From positions 2,896,001 to 2,960,000 of the forward strand of contig CANJKZ010000774.1 of assembly GCA_947471745.1 (NCBI GenBank): a stretch of DNA of 64,000 nt. Direction: 5' to 3'. The notes below the pieces were generated by a model, which saw nothing but the letters and a program-made list of their open reading frames with translations, was not told where the DNA came from and made no database searches. Source of the stretch: Closterium sp. Naga37s-1. Taxonomy: Eukaryota > Streptophyta > Zygnematophyceae > Desmidiales > Closteriaceae. The translations under genes were made by a program, and so were the position numbers. This document shows positions 9,884 to 20,032 of this stretch, one piece after another. Each line of letters starts with the position of its first letter. Position 1 is the stretch's first letter.

Positions 9884-11142
9884 TGACTATCCTGTTTTTT
9901 TCAAGGCACGACATTTCTCATTTCGACGACAGGCCAGCAATCGAAACAGAGCGTGTTGTTACCTAAAAATGGGTGAAACTGGGATATAAAAGTCAACCCT
10001 TGTGACTCACCACACACTAAAATCTTGGCGAATTCATTTTTTCTTTCTTTTTGCCACGCCTTCATTTTAACAAATCTTTCCAAGTCTGGTGCTGCCGCCA
10101 CCAGTTTCAAATTAAACGTCGGTGGGTGACGGGCTATGTTTCGAGGTGCCTGGGAGAATCGGGATGATTTACCGGCGGGCAGAGATGCCCTCACTACAGT
10201 GCCGCCTTTCATACTGGTGAAGATATTGAAACAATTTACCCTATCCTTGACATCCATACTCAATACTGGGCAGGTTTACTGTTCAGCGACAAGTGTGCAT
10301 ACTCAATAGTGGGAGAACATTTTAGTTGCGCGCCAAACCAGTGGTGTTATGTTTTTTCGGTGCGAAATCCATTCCACTGCTCCTATCCAGATACAACCAG
10401 TGGGTTTGAGTAACCCTCTAAACCTAAAATTTTCACAATGTTCAAGATGCCAAAAAAGACACAAAACTGTACTGTTCTGAAGTGTTCTGCCACACTGCTT
10501 CGCAAACCACATTGCTGCAACGGAAACCACAAAGCTGCCACGCACACCACAAAGCTGCCACGCAAACCACATTTCTGCCATGTGCTGCTGGCCATAGTCG
10601 TCGTTTTGTGTCAAACCAACCTTATCATCAAACACCTTGTACCCTAGCCCACGGTCATGTCTAGCAGAGCCTCGGCCACCATTGTCTCTCACGAATCTGT
10701 GGTCCCGTGCTACCGTTTGCGAGAGCAGTCACGACGCTGGAAGACCAACACCTTCACGAGGGTGTTGATCCTTATGTCCATCTCGCCACATTTTCCCCCG
10801 CTTTTTCCTGCGACTTACCACTGATGTGGTCGAACCGCTACCATACGTCACTCCCCTATGCCAAACATAATCGACCTCACGCATCCACGGTATCCCCTTC
10901 AGTCCGCTTTTGACGGCCTCTCAGTATGGCACGTATCATAGCGCCACCTACTGTCTTACCCTCAACAAACGTAGTAGCTTTGGGGAGCTCCCTTGTATCA
11001 CCCACGTCCGTATTCAATTGGGGCGTCAAGCTGCGTCGGGTGAAAGTTTTCACGAAATCGTGATAAGTGGATCGCCTCGTCCATGCACGAAAGCGGCCGT
11101 TGCCGAATCGGCCTACTTCGTACTCTGAGTTGGCGACCCGTC
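9884..11142 (+). other. Unassigned backbone DNA between elements A and C
   Basis: This 1.26 kb lies outside any LTR element and is less GC-rich than its surroundings. I recognise no gene. On the minus strand there are open frames at 9901-10263 (120 codons), 10303-10692 (130 codons) and 10877-11142. A good donor-like G/GTAAGT lies on the minus strand near 10815, just after a reading frame containing PWMREVDYVWHRG. On the plus strand a 57-codon ATG frame starts near 10134. None is decisive. A host gene on the minus strand or a decayed transposon are both possible. Confidence 0.5.
10501..10580 (+). repeat. 20-bp tandem repeat, four units in register
   Basis: Four 20-base units of the type CGCAAACCACAAAGCTGCCA (10501, 10521, 10541, 10561) differ from each other by a few bases. 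It sits inside a minus-strand open frame, where it would encode repeated Val-Ala-Ala-Leu/Met-Trp-Phe-like words, but 20 is not a multiple of three, so successive units are read in different frames. Confidence 0.85.
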
Positions 11143-12009
11143 TGTTGAGTGATGCTACCATTCGCATTCACGTCTGTCTGCCTCCCATCATATGTTCGTG
11201 CGTTGCATGCGTGTTGTGAGTGTGTGCAAGAATTTGTGTTTTGTGCGGTTTGGTTTTTCTGAGTGTGTGTGTGAATGTTATTTGGCTTGAGCAGATATCT
11301 GAAGTGACTCCTCTGCTCAAGAGCTTTCCGAAGAACCAAGTATCGCTTCAATCGGAGCACGAACTAGAAAGTTACGAACGTTGGAGTTCGTATGCTTTTG
11401 ATATTTGGTTGTGGTGACTATGGGAAGTTGTGGGGTTGACTCAATATGGGGTACAGACTTTTGGGGGTTGGGAAATTCGTCTTTTCTACTGTAGTTGCTG
11501 CCAAATGGTTGGGAGAAACCAAACCAGGTTGGCAAGTGTGGCCAAGTTGGGTTGAGGTGGATTGTGGAGGTTGGGATAGTGACAAAGGTCAAAGTTGGGT
11601 TGCCTATGGGGAAGGGAATTGTATGGCATGGGGTTTCCTTGGTTGGGGACTCTCTTGGGACCTTCCCTCTCGTCCTCCTCATCCCTTCCACCTGGTTTAG
11701 TGCTACTCCAACTTTCTTGTGTAAAGTTGTGAGATCATTGTGATCGAGTTACGTTTTCTATGGCAGCATACCCCCTAGTGCGCCGAAGTTCATAACTCGA
11801 GTTATACTCCATATTTTGATACTATTCAAATTGGGAAGGATAGCCACGGTCAAGGGCTACAACATACTCGAGTTTGAAAGAATTCTAACAGTGGACCTTT
11901 CGTCGACGACGTTTCTTGTGACGACGACTTTTCTGTCCAGAATTGTAGTTGACGATTTTGAGATATTTCAGCCCCTAATCTTCATAGACTCCGTCCTTAA
12001 TCTCTAACA
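11143..12009 (+). repeat. C 5' LTR
   Basis: 867 bp, matching 16559-17425 except for about three substitutions (near 11333, 11369 and 11745). Confidence 0.96.
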
Positions 12010-12011
12010 AG

Positions 12012-12023
12012 TGGTATCAGAGC
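12012..12023 (+). other. C primer-binding site
   Basis: TGGTATCAGAGC, two bases after the LTR, complementary to the 3' end of initiator-Met tRNA. Confidence 0.93.
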
Positions 12024-12245
12024 TGATTAAGGACCCTATGAGGAGTCTACTGAAGTGTGAAGACCCTCTTAGACCCACCATGGCCTGTGGGCGTGCCTAA
12101 GTGGAGTTCTGGAGGTTGGATGTGACTTCCGCTAAGGGGAAACTCTGCCGAAATTTCGTTGGCGCCGACACTTGTGAAGATTGTGTGGATCTACATTGTG
12201 ACCAGCAAAAGGGGGAGCTGAAACCTCTGATTGGGAGCAGAGGAG

Positions 12246-15200
12246 ATGAATCAAGGGAGTGGAGATGCAGCTGAGAAGAGGAGTGAACCGCCACCATCCA
12301 AGATCGAAGCTTTGGATGGCTCCAACTATGAGGAATGGAGCGGGCGGATGCGGAGCGCCTTCAAGCGCTACAAGCTGCTGAAAATTGCAATGGGAGAGGA
12401 GAAGATGCCGGGGGAAGGAGATGCCCGCGATCGGTGGATTGAGAAGAGCGCGGTGCTTTACGACCTCATCCTCCAATCGGTCAACAACGACATGTTCCAG
12501 CACATCAAGGATTTGGTGGAGTTGGATGATTCCGGACCGAAGGCATGGAAGCTGCTACGCGACGTGATTCAGCCCAACACGCTGCCGATGGTAATTGTGT
12601 TGGAGAAGGAGTTGGCTGCCCTCTCCATGAAACCGGGAGATGATGTGAAACCGGTCCTTGACAAGATCAAGGACACCTATGCGAGGATGGCAGCGGCGGG
12701 CAGCGAAGTGTCGCAGATGCAACAGTGCACCAAGATCATCTCGGTGCTCGACAACTCTTGGGACAACCTCATCCCCACCCTCAACGTTCAGCAGGACAAA
12801 TGGACGCCTGAGTGGCTACGGCAGCAGATTCTGCAGGAGGACTTCCGCAGACGCCACACGGGAGGTGGTGCTGCCAACAAAACTGCTGAGGGGTATGGAG
12901 CTGCAGGAGGCAGCAGAGGAAGAGGGGGAGGGAGAGGCCGAGGCCGTGGGAGAGGCTTTGGCAGAGGGAGAGGCCGAGGTGACTACAATGAGGGGCATGG
13001 GAGCTCTGGTGGCAGGGGGAGCACCCGAATGGAGGGTGCGTGCTGGTACTGCAAGAAGGCTGGACACCCGTGGTTCAAGTGTTTTAGCCGGCCTGAGGGA
13101 TGGGCACCCCCAGGCATGAAGCCCCGAAATGGTGAACGTGCACGAGGTGGCGCTGTGCAAGGTTCAGGTGCACAAGGTTCAGGTGCACATGGTAAAGCCG
13201 ACCCTGGGATGTTCCTCATGGTTGAGGATGTGAAAGGGAGTGAAAGTGATGTGGGCTCAGTTGGGAAGGTTGTGATGCACCCCCTCACTCACTGGGTGAT
13301 AGATTCAGGTTGCACAAGTCACATGACCCCACGGGCAGATTTGCTTGACGAGGTAAAGCCCCCCGGAAATATTAAGTTTGTGGCTGCCGCTTCAGGTGCT
13401 TTGCTCCCTGTGATTGGTGTTGGGAATGCCAAGGTAATGGGAGCCAATGGGGGGCTTGTGGGGCTGGGGAATGTGCTGTTGGTTGAAGGTTTGTCCGCTA
13501 ACCTTCTTTCTGTGCGCCGGCTGCACCAACTGCTGGGGCCCTGGATGCAGTCAAGAAGGTGCAGCAGCCACAACAGCCACATGGTGAGGTGCTTGCTGGT
13601 GTGGATGCGACAGCTGCATGGGCAAAGGCTTCATCTGGGAGTGGTGAGGCTGATTGGGAGACGTGGCATGAGAGGCTGTGCCATGTGAACATTCCTATGC
13701 TGCAGAAGTTGGTAAAGGATGGGTGCTTGAAGGGGCTGGAGGTGAAGGGGGGAGCAAAGGAGATTGGGAGCTGCCCTACCTGCCTTGAGACCAAATTCAC
13801 GAAGTTTCCCTTCAGCAGCAGCACGGGACCAGCCAAGGCACCGCTCGCGCTTGTGCACATGGATGTGGTGGGCCCCACGAGGGCCCTTTCTCTCTCGGGC
13901 AGCCGCTACTTCTTGACCATTGTGGACGACCACACGCGTGCGGTGTGGGTCTACCCTCTGAAGACTAAGGGGGAGGTGGCAGCGGCTGTTCTCAAGGAGT
14001 GGATGCCGAGAGCTCAAAGGGAGAGCGGACATAAGGTGAAGGTGATCCGCACTGACAACGGAGGAGAGTTCATCGGCGCTGATTTTGAGAAGGAGCTGAA
14101 GCGGAAGGGGATCCAGCATCAGCTCACAGTGCCTTACAACCCTCAGCAGAATGGCGTGGCTGAGCGGTTCAACCGGACCCTGCAGGAAGGTGCTCGCACT
14201 CTCCTTGGGCGTGCAGGGCTGCCGGATCCGTTTTGGGTGACAGCACTGCGGCAGGTCGTTGTTGTGAAGAACAGGGTGCTGGCGACTGTGGGGGACAAGC
14301 AGTGGGTCCCCTACACCAAGTGGTATGGGATTGCACCAGCTGTGAACATGCTGAGAGCCTTTGGGTGCATGGTGGTGTTTCATGTTCCTAAGGAGAAGAG
14401 GGGAAAACTGGAAGCTTCTGGGAGATGGGGTGTGCACTTGGGGCTTGCTAAGGATCACAAGGGCTGGCTGATTTGGGACTTGACCAGCCAGCAGCTGACT
14501 GTGTCAAGGGATGTGAAGTTCCTTGAGTCCTTGTACTACAAGGAGTGGAAGCAGCAGCAGCAGCAGAAGCTTCCAACGACACCGCTAATTGTCGAGGCCG
14601 ATGAGGTGCAGCGGCCTTCAAGGCAAGTGGAGGTTTCTGTCTCTGAGAATGAGATCTCTGGGGTGACAGAGGATGGGGGAGAACCTGAGGTGGAGGAGCA
14701 GCAGCAGCAGCAACAGCAGCAGCAGCCGCAGCAGCAGGAGGAGCAAGGTGCTCCACAAGGTGCCGGACGTACGGCTGACCGTCCTAGGAGGGATGTGCGC
14801 CCTCCTAACAGGCTGACCTATGCAAGCCGTGGCAAGCCAAAGGTGGTAAGGGCTGGGAGTGTGGCTGAGCAGTGTGATGAGGATGAGATAGCACACTGCT
14901 ACTGGGCAGCCGTCCCTGAGCCCAAGACGCTAGCTGAGGCCTTGAGTGGGCCCGATGCTGAAAAGTGGAAGCAGAGTGTGAAGGAGGAGTATGATTCTCT
15001 GCTGGAGAATGAGACGTGGGAGCTGTGTGAGCTGCCACCCGGGAAGAAGGCCATTTCTTCCAAGCTGATTTTCAGGCACAAGTACGGACCTGATGGGGCG
15101 CTGACCCGCTACAAGTCAAGGCTTGTGGCTAAGGGGTTTCAGCAGACAAAGGGAAAGGACTTCAACGAGCTCTATGCTCCTGTGGGGAAAGGCACAACAC

Positions 15201-16501
15201 TTCGGGTGTCATTGGCAATGGCAGCAAACCGTGGATGGCGGGTGAAGCAGATGGACATCACCACCGCCTTCCTCAATGGGATCATTCTGGAGGAGCTGTA
15301 CATGTTACAGCCTGAGGGTTTGGATGATGGGAGCGGCAGGGTGTGCAGGCTGAAGAAGGCCATCTATGGCCTGAAGCAGGCTCCTCGTGCATGGTATCAC
15401 AAGTTAGAGGAGACTCTGCTGGCTGGGGGTTTCAAGAAGAGTGAGTGTGATCACAGCTTGTTCCTGCTGCAGGAGAAGGAGCAGTTTCTCATGCTCCTGG
15501 TGTATGTGGACGACATCCTGCTCTTCTCTGAGTCGTCTGCAATGATTGAGCATGTGGAGGAGATGCTGGAGATGCAGTTTAAGTGCTCCAAGATGGGAGA
15601 TGTGAAGTACTATTTAGGGATGCATGTGGAGAGGGACCTTGACAAGGGAGTGTTGAGGTTGCACCAGAGAAAGTATTGTGAGGGGCTGGCTGAGAAGTAC
15701 GGGCTGCAAGATGGAGGAAAGCCAGCCACCCCACTGCCTTCGGGGTTCACTGTGGAGCCCTGTGCTGATGAGGAGGTGGTGGGTGAGAGTGACAGGAAAC
15801 TTTTTCATTCCATGGTTGGGGCACTCAACTATGCGGCTAACCACACACGGCCTGACATTGCCTTTGCAACATCCAGGCTTGCCAGTGTGGTTTCACGCCC
15901 CAGTCATGAGCAGCTGGAAGCGGCCAAGAGGTTGGTCCGCTATGTGAGTGCAACGGCATCAGTGGGTTTGGAGTACAGTGCTGTGAGGCAGAGGCTGCAG
16001 AGGAGTGCAGCTGATTTGAGCAAGGGGGAGATGCTCCTGACCTGCTACACTGACGCTAGCTTCAACTCGGTGAAAGCGGATGGCACCAGCATTGGAGGCT
16101 ATGTGTGCCTGTTCGGAGGTGGTGCAGTGAGCTGGCGCAGTAAGAAGCAGAATGAGGTGGGGCAGTCCTCGTGTGAGACAGAGTACATGGCCCTGCATCA
16201 TGGGGCAAAGGAGGTGGTGTGGCTGAGGCGTTTGTTGGAGGAGATCGGAGTGTGCCAAAAGGAGCCAACTGTGATTTTCTGTGACAACGAGTCGGCTGTG
16301 AAGCTTGCTAAGAATGCTTGCCTTCATGGGCTGACGAAGCACATCAGGCCTAAGTGGCATTGGGTGAGGAGGCTCCTGGACAAGGAGGTGCGGCTGGAGA
16401 TTGTGAAGACCCATCAGCAGGCGGCTGACATTCTCACCAAGCGCCTGGCTGAATCTGAGCATTGGAAGGGCATGAAGCTTGCTGGAATGAGTGTGCATTG
16501 A
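12246..16501 (+). pseudogene. C gag-pol polyprotein, broken by one internal deletion/frameshift
   Basis: From the ATG at 12246 the first frame carries gag, an Arg/Gly-rich stretch, a classical zinc knuckle CWYCKKAGHPWFKC at about residue 266 and the protease VIDSGCTSHM near residue 353. After LLSVRRL near 13520 the frame shifts into a second one that continues to 16501. That frame holds the pre-integrase HERLCHVNIP region, an integrase core (DVVGP, TDNGGEF, NGVAERFN), a poly-Gln tract (about 14695-14750), RT (KQMDITTAFLNG, YVDDILLF) and RNase H (TDASF, SCETEYMAL). The spacer between protease and integrase is clearly shorter than in B1, so an internal deletion most likely caused the shift. All enzyme motifs survive. 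Confidence 0.92.
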
Positions 16502-16558
16502 GGATGCATGCTTGAGCTATGGCATGTGGGATGATGGTTGGCAGCCAGAGGGGGAGTT

Positions 16559-17425
16559 TGTTGAGTGATGCTACCATTCGCATTCACGTCTGTCTGCCTC
16601 CCATCATATGTTCGTGCGTTGCATGCGTGTTGTGAGTGTGTGCAAGAATTTGTGTTTTGTGCGGTTTGGTTTTTCTGAGTGTGTGTGTGAATGTTATTTG
16701 GCTTGAGCAGATATCTGAAGTGACTCCTCTGCTCAAGAGCTTTCCGAGGAACCAAGTATCGCTTCAATCGGAGCACGAACAAGAAAGTTACGAACGTTGG
16801 AGTTCGTATGCTTTTGATATTTGGTTGTGGTGACTATGGGAAGTTGTGGGGTTGACTCAATATGGGGTACAGACTTTTGGGGGTTGGGAAATTCGTCTTT
16901 TCTACTGTAGTTGCTGCCAAATGGTTGGGAGAAACCAAACCAGGTTGGCAAGTGTGGCCAAGTTGGGTTGAGGTGGATTGTGGAGGTTGGGATAGTGACA
17001 AAGGTCAAAGTTGGGTTGCCTATGGGGAAGGGAATTGTATGGCATGGGGTTTCCTTGGTTGGGGACTCTCTTGGGACCTTCCCTCTCGTCCTCCTCATCC
17101 CTTCCACCTGGTTTAGTGCTACTCCAACTTTCTTGTGTAAAGTTGTGAGATCATTGTGATTGAGTTACGTTTTCTATGGCAGCATACCCCCTAGTGCGCC
17201 GAAGTTCATAACTCGAGTTATACTCCATATTTTGATACTATTCAAATTGGGAAGGATAGCCACGGTCAAGGGCTACAACATACTCGAGTTTGAAAGAATT
17301 CTAACAGTGGACCTTTCGTCGACGACGTTTCTTGTGACGACGACTTTTCTGTCCAGAATTGTAGTTGACGATTTTGAGATATTTCAGCCCCTAATCTTCA
17401 TAGACTCCGTCCTTAATCTCTAACA
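16559..17425 (+). repeat. C 3' LTR
   Basis: 867 bp, preceded by the polypurine tract at 16546-16558 and followed by the TSD CCGTC. Confidence 0.96.
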
Positions 17426-17436
17426 CCGTCAAGTGA

Positions 17437-17597
17437 CCGCGACCGGATCACACAGTACATTTTCAAATCCTTGCTGATCGCACATTTCAGCAAACCATGA
17501 ATGTAAGAAGACATCTTTCGACACTAGTAGCACTTACCAATCCACAGTGCAAACTTCTATACTCTGTTACGTTAGAGTTTCCCTGCGTTTCTCATTT
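17437..17597 (+). other. Backbone open frame interrupted by element D (possible host exon)
   Basis: Between C and D lie 167 bases of backbone. After a TGA at 17434-17436, one plus-strand frame stays open to the D insertion point. When D and one TSD copy are removed it continues through 31759-31787 and stops at TAA 31788-31790, giving about 64 codons. The stop is followed directly by the ATG at 31791 of the acidic gene. ACACAG just before 17456 could be a splice acceptor. The length is short enough to be chance, and no family is recognised. Confidence 0.3.
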
Positions 17598-17703
17598 TGT
17601 CAAACTTATATCTGCTATAGTCTGTTTAGGGTACAACACTTTTGTGTTTCCTACTTGTACCCATCTCCTTCCTAGTTCATTCATTCCTCTCATGATTCTC
17701 ACA
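17598..17703 (+). repeat. D 5' LTR, with an internal 24-base deletion
   Basis: TGTCAAAC..CTCACA. Compared with 31624-31753 it lacks the 24 bases between GTTTAGG and GTACAAC. This removes one arm base and the sequence before the GGGTACAA hairpin; the rest is identical. Confidence 0.93.
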
Positions 17704-17740
17704 TGGTATAGAGCAGGTTTGAATTTTTTTAGGGCCCACC
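17704..17740 (+). other. D primer-binding site and GGGCCCACC leader palindrome
   Basis: TGGTATAGAGC follows the LTR with no spacer. It is the initiator-Met primer site with one C missing. GGGCCCACC lies at 17732-17740. The same palindrome follows the primer site in E, F, G and H. Confidence 0.7.
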
Positions 17741-17819
17741 ACTACGAATTTTTTTTTTCCTTACCTGCCCGAGGCGCGCTTCGCGTTTGTCCTAGCTATG
17801 CCCGTGCGCCTTCCCTTCG

Positions 17820-18600
17820 AGGCCCCTAGTGGCCAGTCGCGGCCCCTTCGCGGCCCTTAGCGGCTCCTCTTCAGGCCCTTCGCGGCCCCTTCACGGCCCT
17901 TCGCGGCCCCTTTAGCGGCCCTTCGCGGCCCCTCTCGGCCCTTCGCGGCCCCTCTTACGGCCCTTCGCGGCCCCTTCACGGCCCTTCGCGGCCCCTTTAG
18001 CGGCCCTTCGCAGCCCCTCTTACGGCCCTTCGCGGCCCCTTCACGGCCCTTCGCGGCCCCTTTTGCGGCCCTTCGCGGCCCCTCGCGGCCCTTCGCGGCT
18101 CCTTTTACGGCCCCCCCTCACAGCCCTTTGCGGACCCCTCAGCGGGTCCTCGCGGCCCCTTTCGGCCGCTGCTAACGCGCCCCAGCTGGCGCGCCCCTAC
18201 CGGCCCCTGCTGGCGCGCCCCCCGGCCGGCTCCTGCTGACGCGCCCCTGCCGGCCCCCCCTTGCTGACGAGCCCCTGCCGGTCCCTGCTGGCGCGGCTCC
18301 TGGCGTCCCTCTGCCGGCTCCTGCTGACGTGCCCCTACTGGCGCGCCCCTGCCGGCCCCTGCTGATGCTCCTCTGCCGGCCCCTGCTGACGCGCCCCTGC
18401 CGGCCCCTGCTGACGAGCCCCTGCCGGCCCCTGCTGACCCCTGCTGGCGCGGCCCCTGCAGTCAAGGCCCGCCCCTGCACCCGTCTCTGGTAAGCCGATC
18501 CGCGCCACCCAGCCGAGCCGCGCCGCCCAGCCGAGCCGCGCCGCCCAGCCGAGCCGCGCCGCCCAGCCGAGCCGCGCCGCCCCCACCGAGTCGCACTGCC
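17820..18600 (+). repeat. D leader: GC-rich tandem repeats before gag
   Basis: Three successive arrays make up the leader. The first is of CGGCCCTTCGCGGCCCCTT-like units (about 17835-18170), the second of CCTGCTGACGCGCCCCTGC-like units (about 18180-18450) and the third of CCCAGCCGAGCCGCGCCG-like units (about 18505-18590). Open frames across them are low-complexity by-products. I see no gene here. Confidence 0.88.
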
Positions 18601-18912
18601 CTACCGAGCAGCACTGCCTTGCTGCTACTGCTTCTACTGCTCCTACTGCTGCTATGGCTAGTCCTACAGTTCTCACCTTTGATTCTGAGGGACGTGCAGT
18701 TGACTTTGACGTGTGGGTTGACGACCTACAGCTCTTTTTTCAGTGTGATTCTAGGGATGGGGTATCCCTTTTCGATCACACGTGCGGTGCTTCCACTGCT
18801 CCTACTGCCACTGCTGACAGTACTGTTCGCTCGCAGTGGACCACTCGTGACGCTGTTGCTCGTCTTGCTGTTCGTAGTCACCTGCCGCCTGCTGAGCGCG
18901 CACACTTTGGTC

Positions 18913-19050
18913 TGTCAGAATCCCAACCACTAGACCACTGGGATAAAAGGGCTTGTTAAGTAGCGGGTCAGTGCGCCCATAACCCCCCAGGCCAACATGC
19001 CTGTAACCCTTCCCTAGGATCAATCGGGGATCACCAGTGGACCTCTGACA
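18913..19050 (-). repeat. TRIM 3' LTR (left copy)
   Basis: 138 bp, identical base for base to 19120-19257. Confidence 0.93.
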
Positions 19051-19107
19051 CCCCCCCGCACTGGAATGCCCGAAGTGCACACACTGGGATTCAAACCCGA
19101 GACCTTC

Positions 19108-19119
19108 GCTCTGATACCA
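19108..19119 (-). other. TRIM primer-binding site
   Basis: On the minus strand TGGTATCAGAGC, a perfect 12-base match to the initiator-Met primer site, directly adjoining the 5' LTR. Confidence 0.88.
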
Positions 19120-19257
19120 TGTCAGAATCCCAACCACTAGACCACTGGGATAAAAGGGCTTGTTAAGTAGCGGGTCAGTGCGCCCATAACCCCCCAGGCC
19201 AACATGCCTGTAACCCTTCCCTAGGATCAATCGGGGATCACCAGTGGACCTCTGACA
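19120..19257 (-). repeat. TRIM 5' LTR (right copy)
   Basis: 138 bp, identical to the left copy. Its minus-strand 3' end carries the A-box-like TGGTCTAGTGG. Confidence 0.93.
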
Positions 19258-19954
19258 TGGTCAGTACAAGACTGCTCAGTCTTTGTACGACGCTGTAGTT
19301 GCACGCTACTCCTCCCCTGCCACTGCTGCCCTCAGCCGCCTCATGCTGCCGTACCTTTTCCCTGACCTTGCCGCCTTTCCCAGAGTTGCTGACCTAGTTG
19401 CTCACCTTCGCACTAGTTACGTCCGCTACCGAGCTGCCCTTCCCACTGAGTTCTGTGCCAGGAACCCCCCCCCCATGTACATCACCCTTTACTACCTAGT
19501 CACCCGCCTCCCTGACTCCCTTTCTTCAGTCAGGGACCACTTCCTCTCCCTTTGCCCCACCGAGCTGACTGTCGACCTGCTAGAGGAGCGCCTTACTGCA
19601 GCTGAGAAGAGTATCTTAGCTGTAGGTGCTTCTCGCGGCGACCGTCGCACCCCCTTCTTTGAGGGGTGTTCCCCTGTCCCCCTTCTCCCCTCGGTTGCTT
19701 CTACTGCTGCTGTTGACCTCGTTGGCACTGAGGAGGTCGGAGCTGCGTCTAACCCTAGTGGGAGACACCGCAACAGCAAGGGCAAGGGGAGCAAGGGTGG
19801 TGGAGGGGGTGGCGGGGGAGGCGGTGGAGGAGGTGGAGGAGGCGGAGGGGGTGGCAGTGGAGGTGGGGGTGGTACCGGGAGTGGGGGCTTCAGTGGCGGC
19901 GGTGGAGGTGGTGGAGGCAGCGGCAGCGGTGGTGGAGGTGTCGGCGGCGGTGGT

Positions 19955-20032
19955 GGCCCGTATCCAGAGCTTGAGGGCTGCCTCATGTGCCTGATGACCT
20001 GCACTCGACCTGACCTTGCCTACCCTCTTAGC
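19955..20032 (+). other. RT/RNase H fragment embedded in D's gag (template-switch scar)
   Basis: These 78 bases encode GPYPELEGCLMCLMTC and on to PLS. This is the connection between RT and RNase H, found at its proper place at 24232-24309, and 71 of 78 bases match that copy by eye. It replaces the gag segment that follows the Gly tract in E (40800-40855). Both the gag frame and the RT frame are kept. The seven differences from D's own RT mean the donor was another family member. Confidence 0.88.

Larger units (their letters stand above)
11143..17425 (+). mobile_element. Element C: Ty1/copia retrotransposon with 867-bp LTRs
   Basis: 6283 bp, TSD CCGTC at 11138-11142 and 17426-17430, ends TGTTGAG..TAACA, initiator-Met primer site and polypurine tract CAGAGGGGGAGTT. 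I count three differences between its LTRs over 867 bases, so it is recent. It has the same overall plan as the B family but a different LTR sequence and a clearly diverged protein. Its gag-pol is broken by an internal deletion. Confidence 0.96.
18913..19257 (-). mobile_element. 345-bp TRIM (terminal-repeat retrotransposon in miniature) with a tRNA-like promoter
   Basis: Two identical 138-bp direct repeats (18913-19050, 19120-19257), TG..CA ends, flank a 69-bp interior, with TSD TGGTC at 18908-18912 and 19258-19262. The element is on the minus strand: the right repeat is the 5' LTR, followed with no spacer by a perfect primer site TGGTATCAGAGC (19119-19108), and a purine run GTGCGGGGGGG abuts the left repeat. 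It encodes nothing. On the minus strand TGGTCTAGTGG (19144-19134, A-box-like) and GGGTTTGAATCCC (19098-19086, B-box-like) stand about 35 bases apart, as in a tRNA gene. It interrupts D's gag cleanly. Confidence 0.9.

Noticed and set aside
10501..10580. A CRISPR-like array
   Set aside because: Units are contiguous with no spacers, only four, and the context is eukaryotic.
19086..19144. A functional tRNA gene
   Set aside because: The A- and B-box-like words fit, but the arms do not form a full cloverleaf by eye, and the sequence is accounted for by the TRIM's LTR and primer site.
18913..19257. A simple tandem duplication instead of a TRIM
   Set aside because: The 5-bp TSD, TG..CA ends, abutting primer site and purine run all fit retrotransposition, and removal restores gag.
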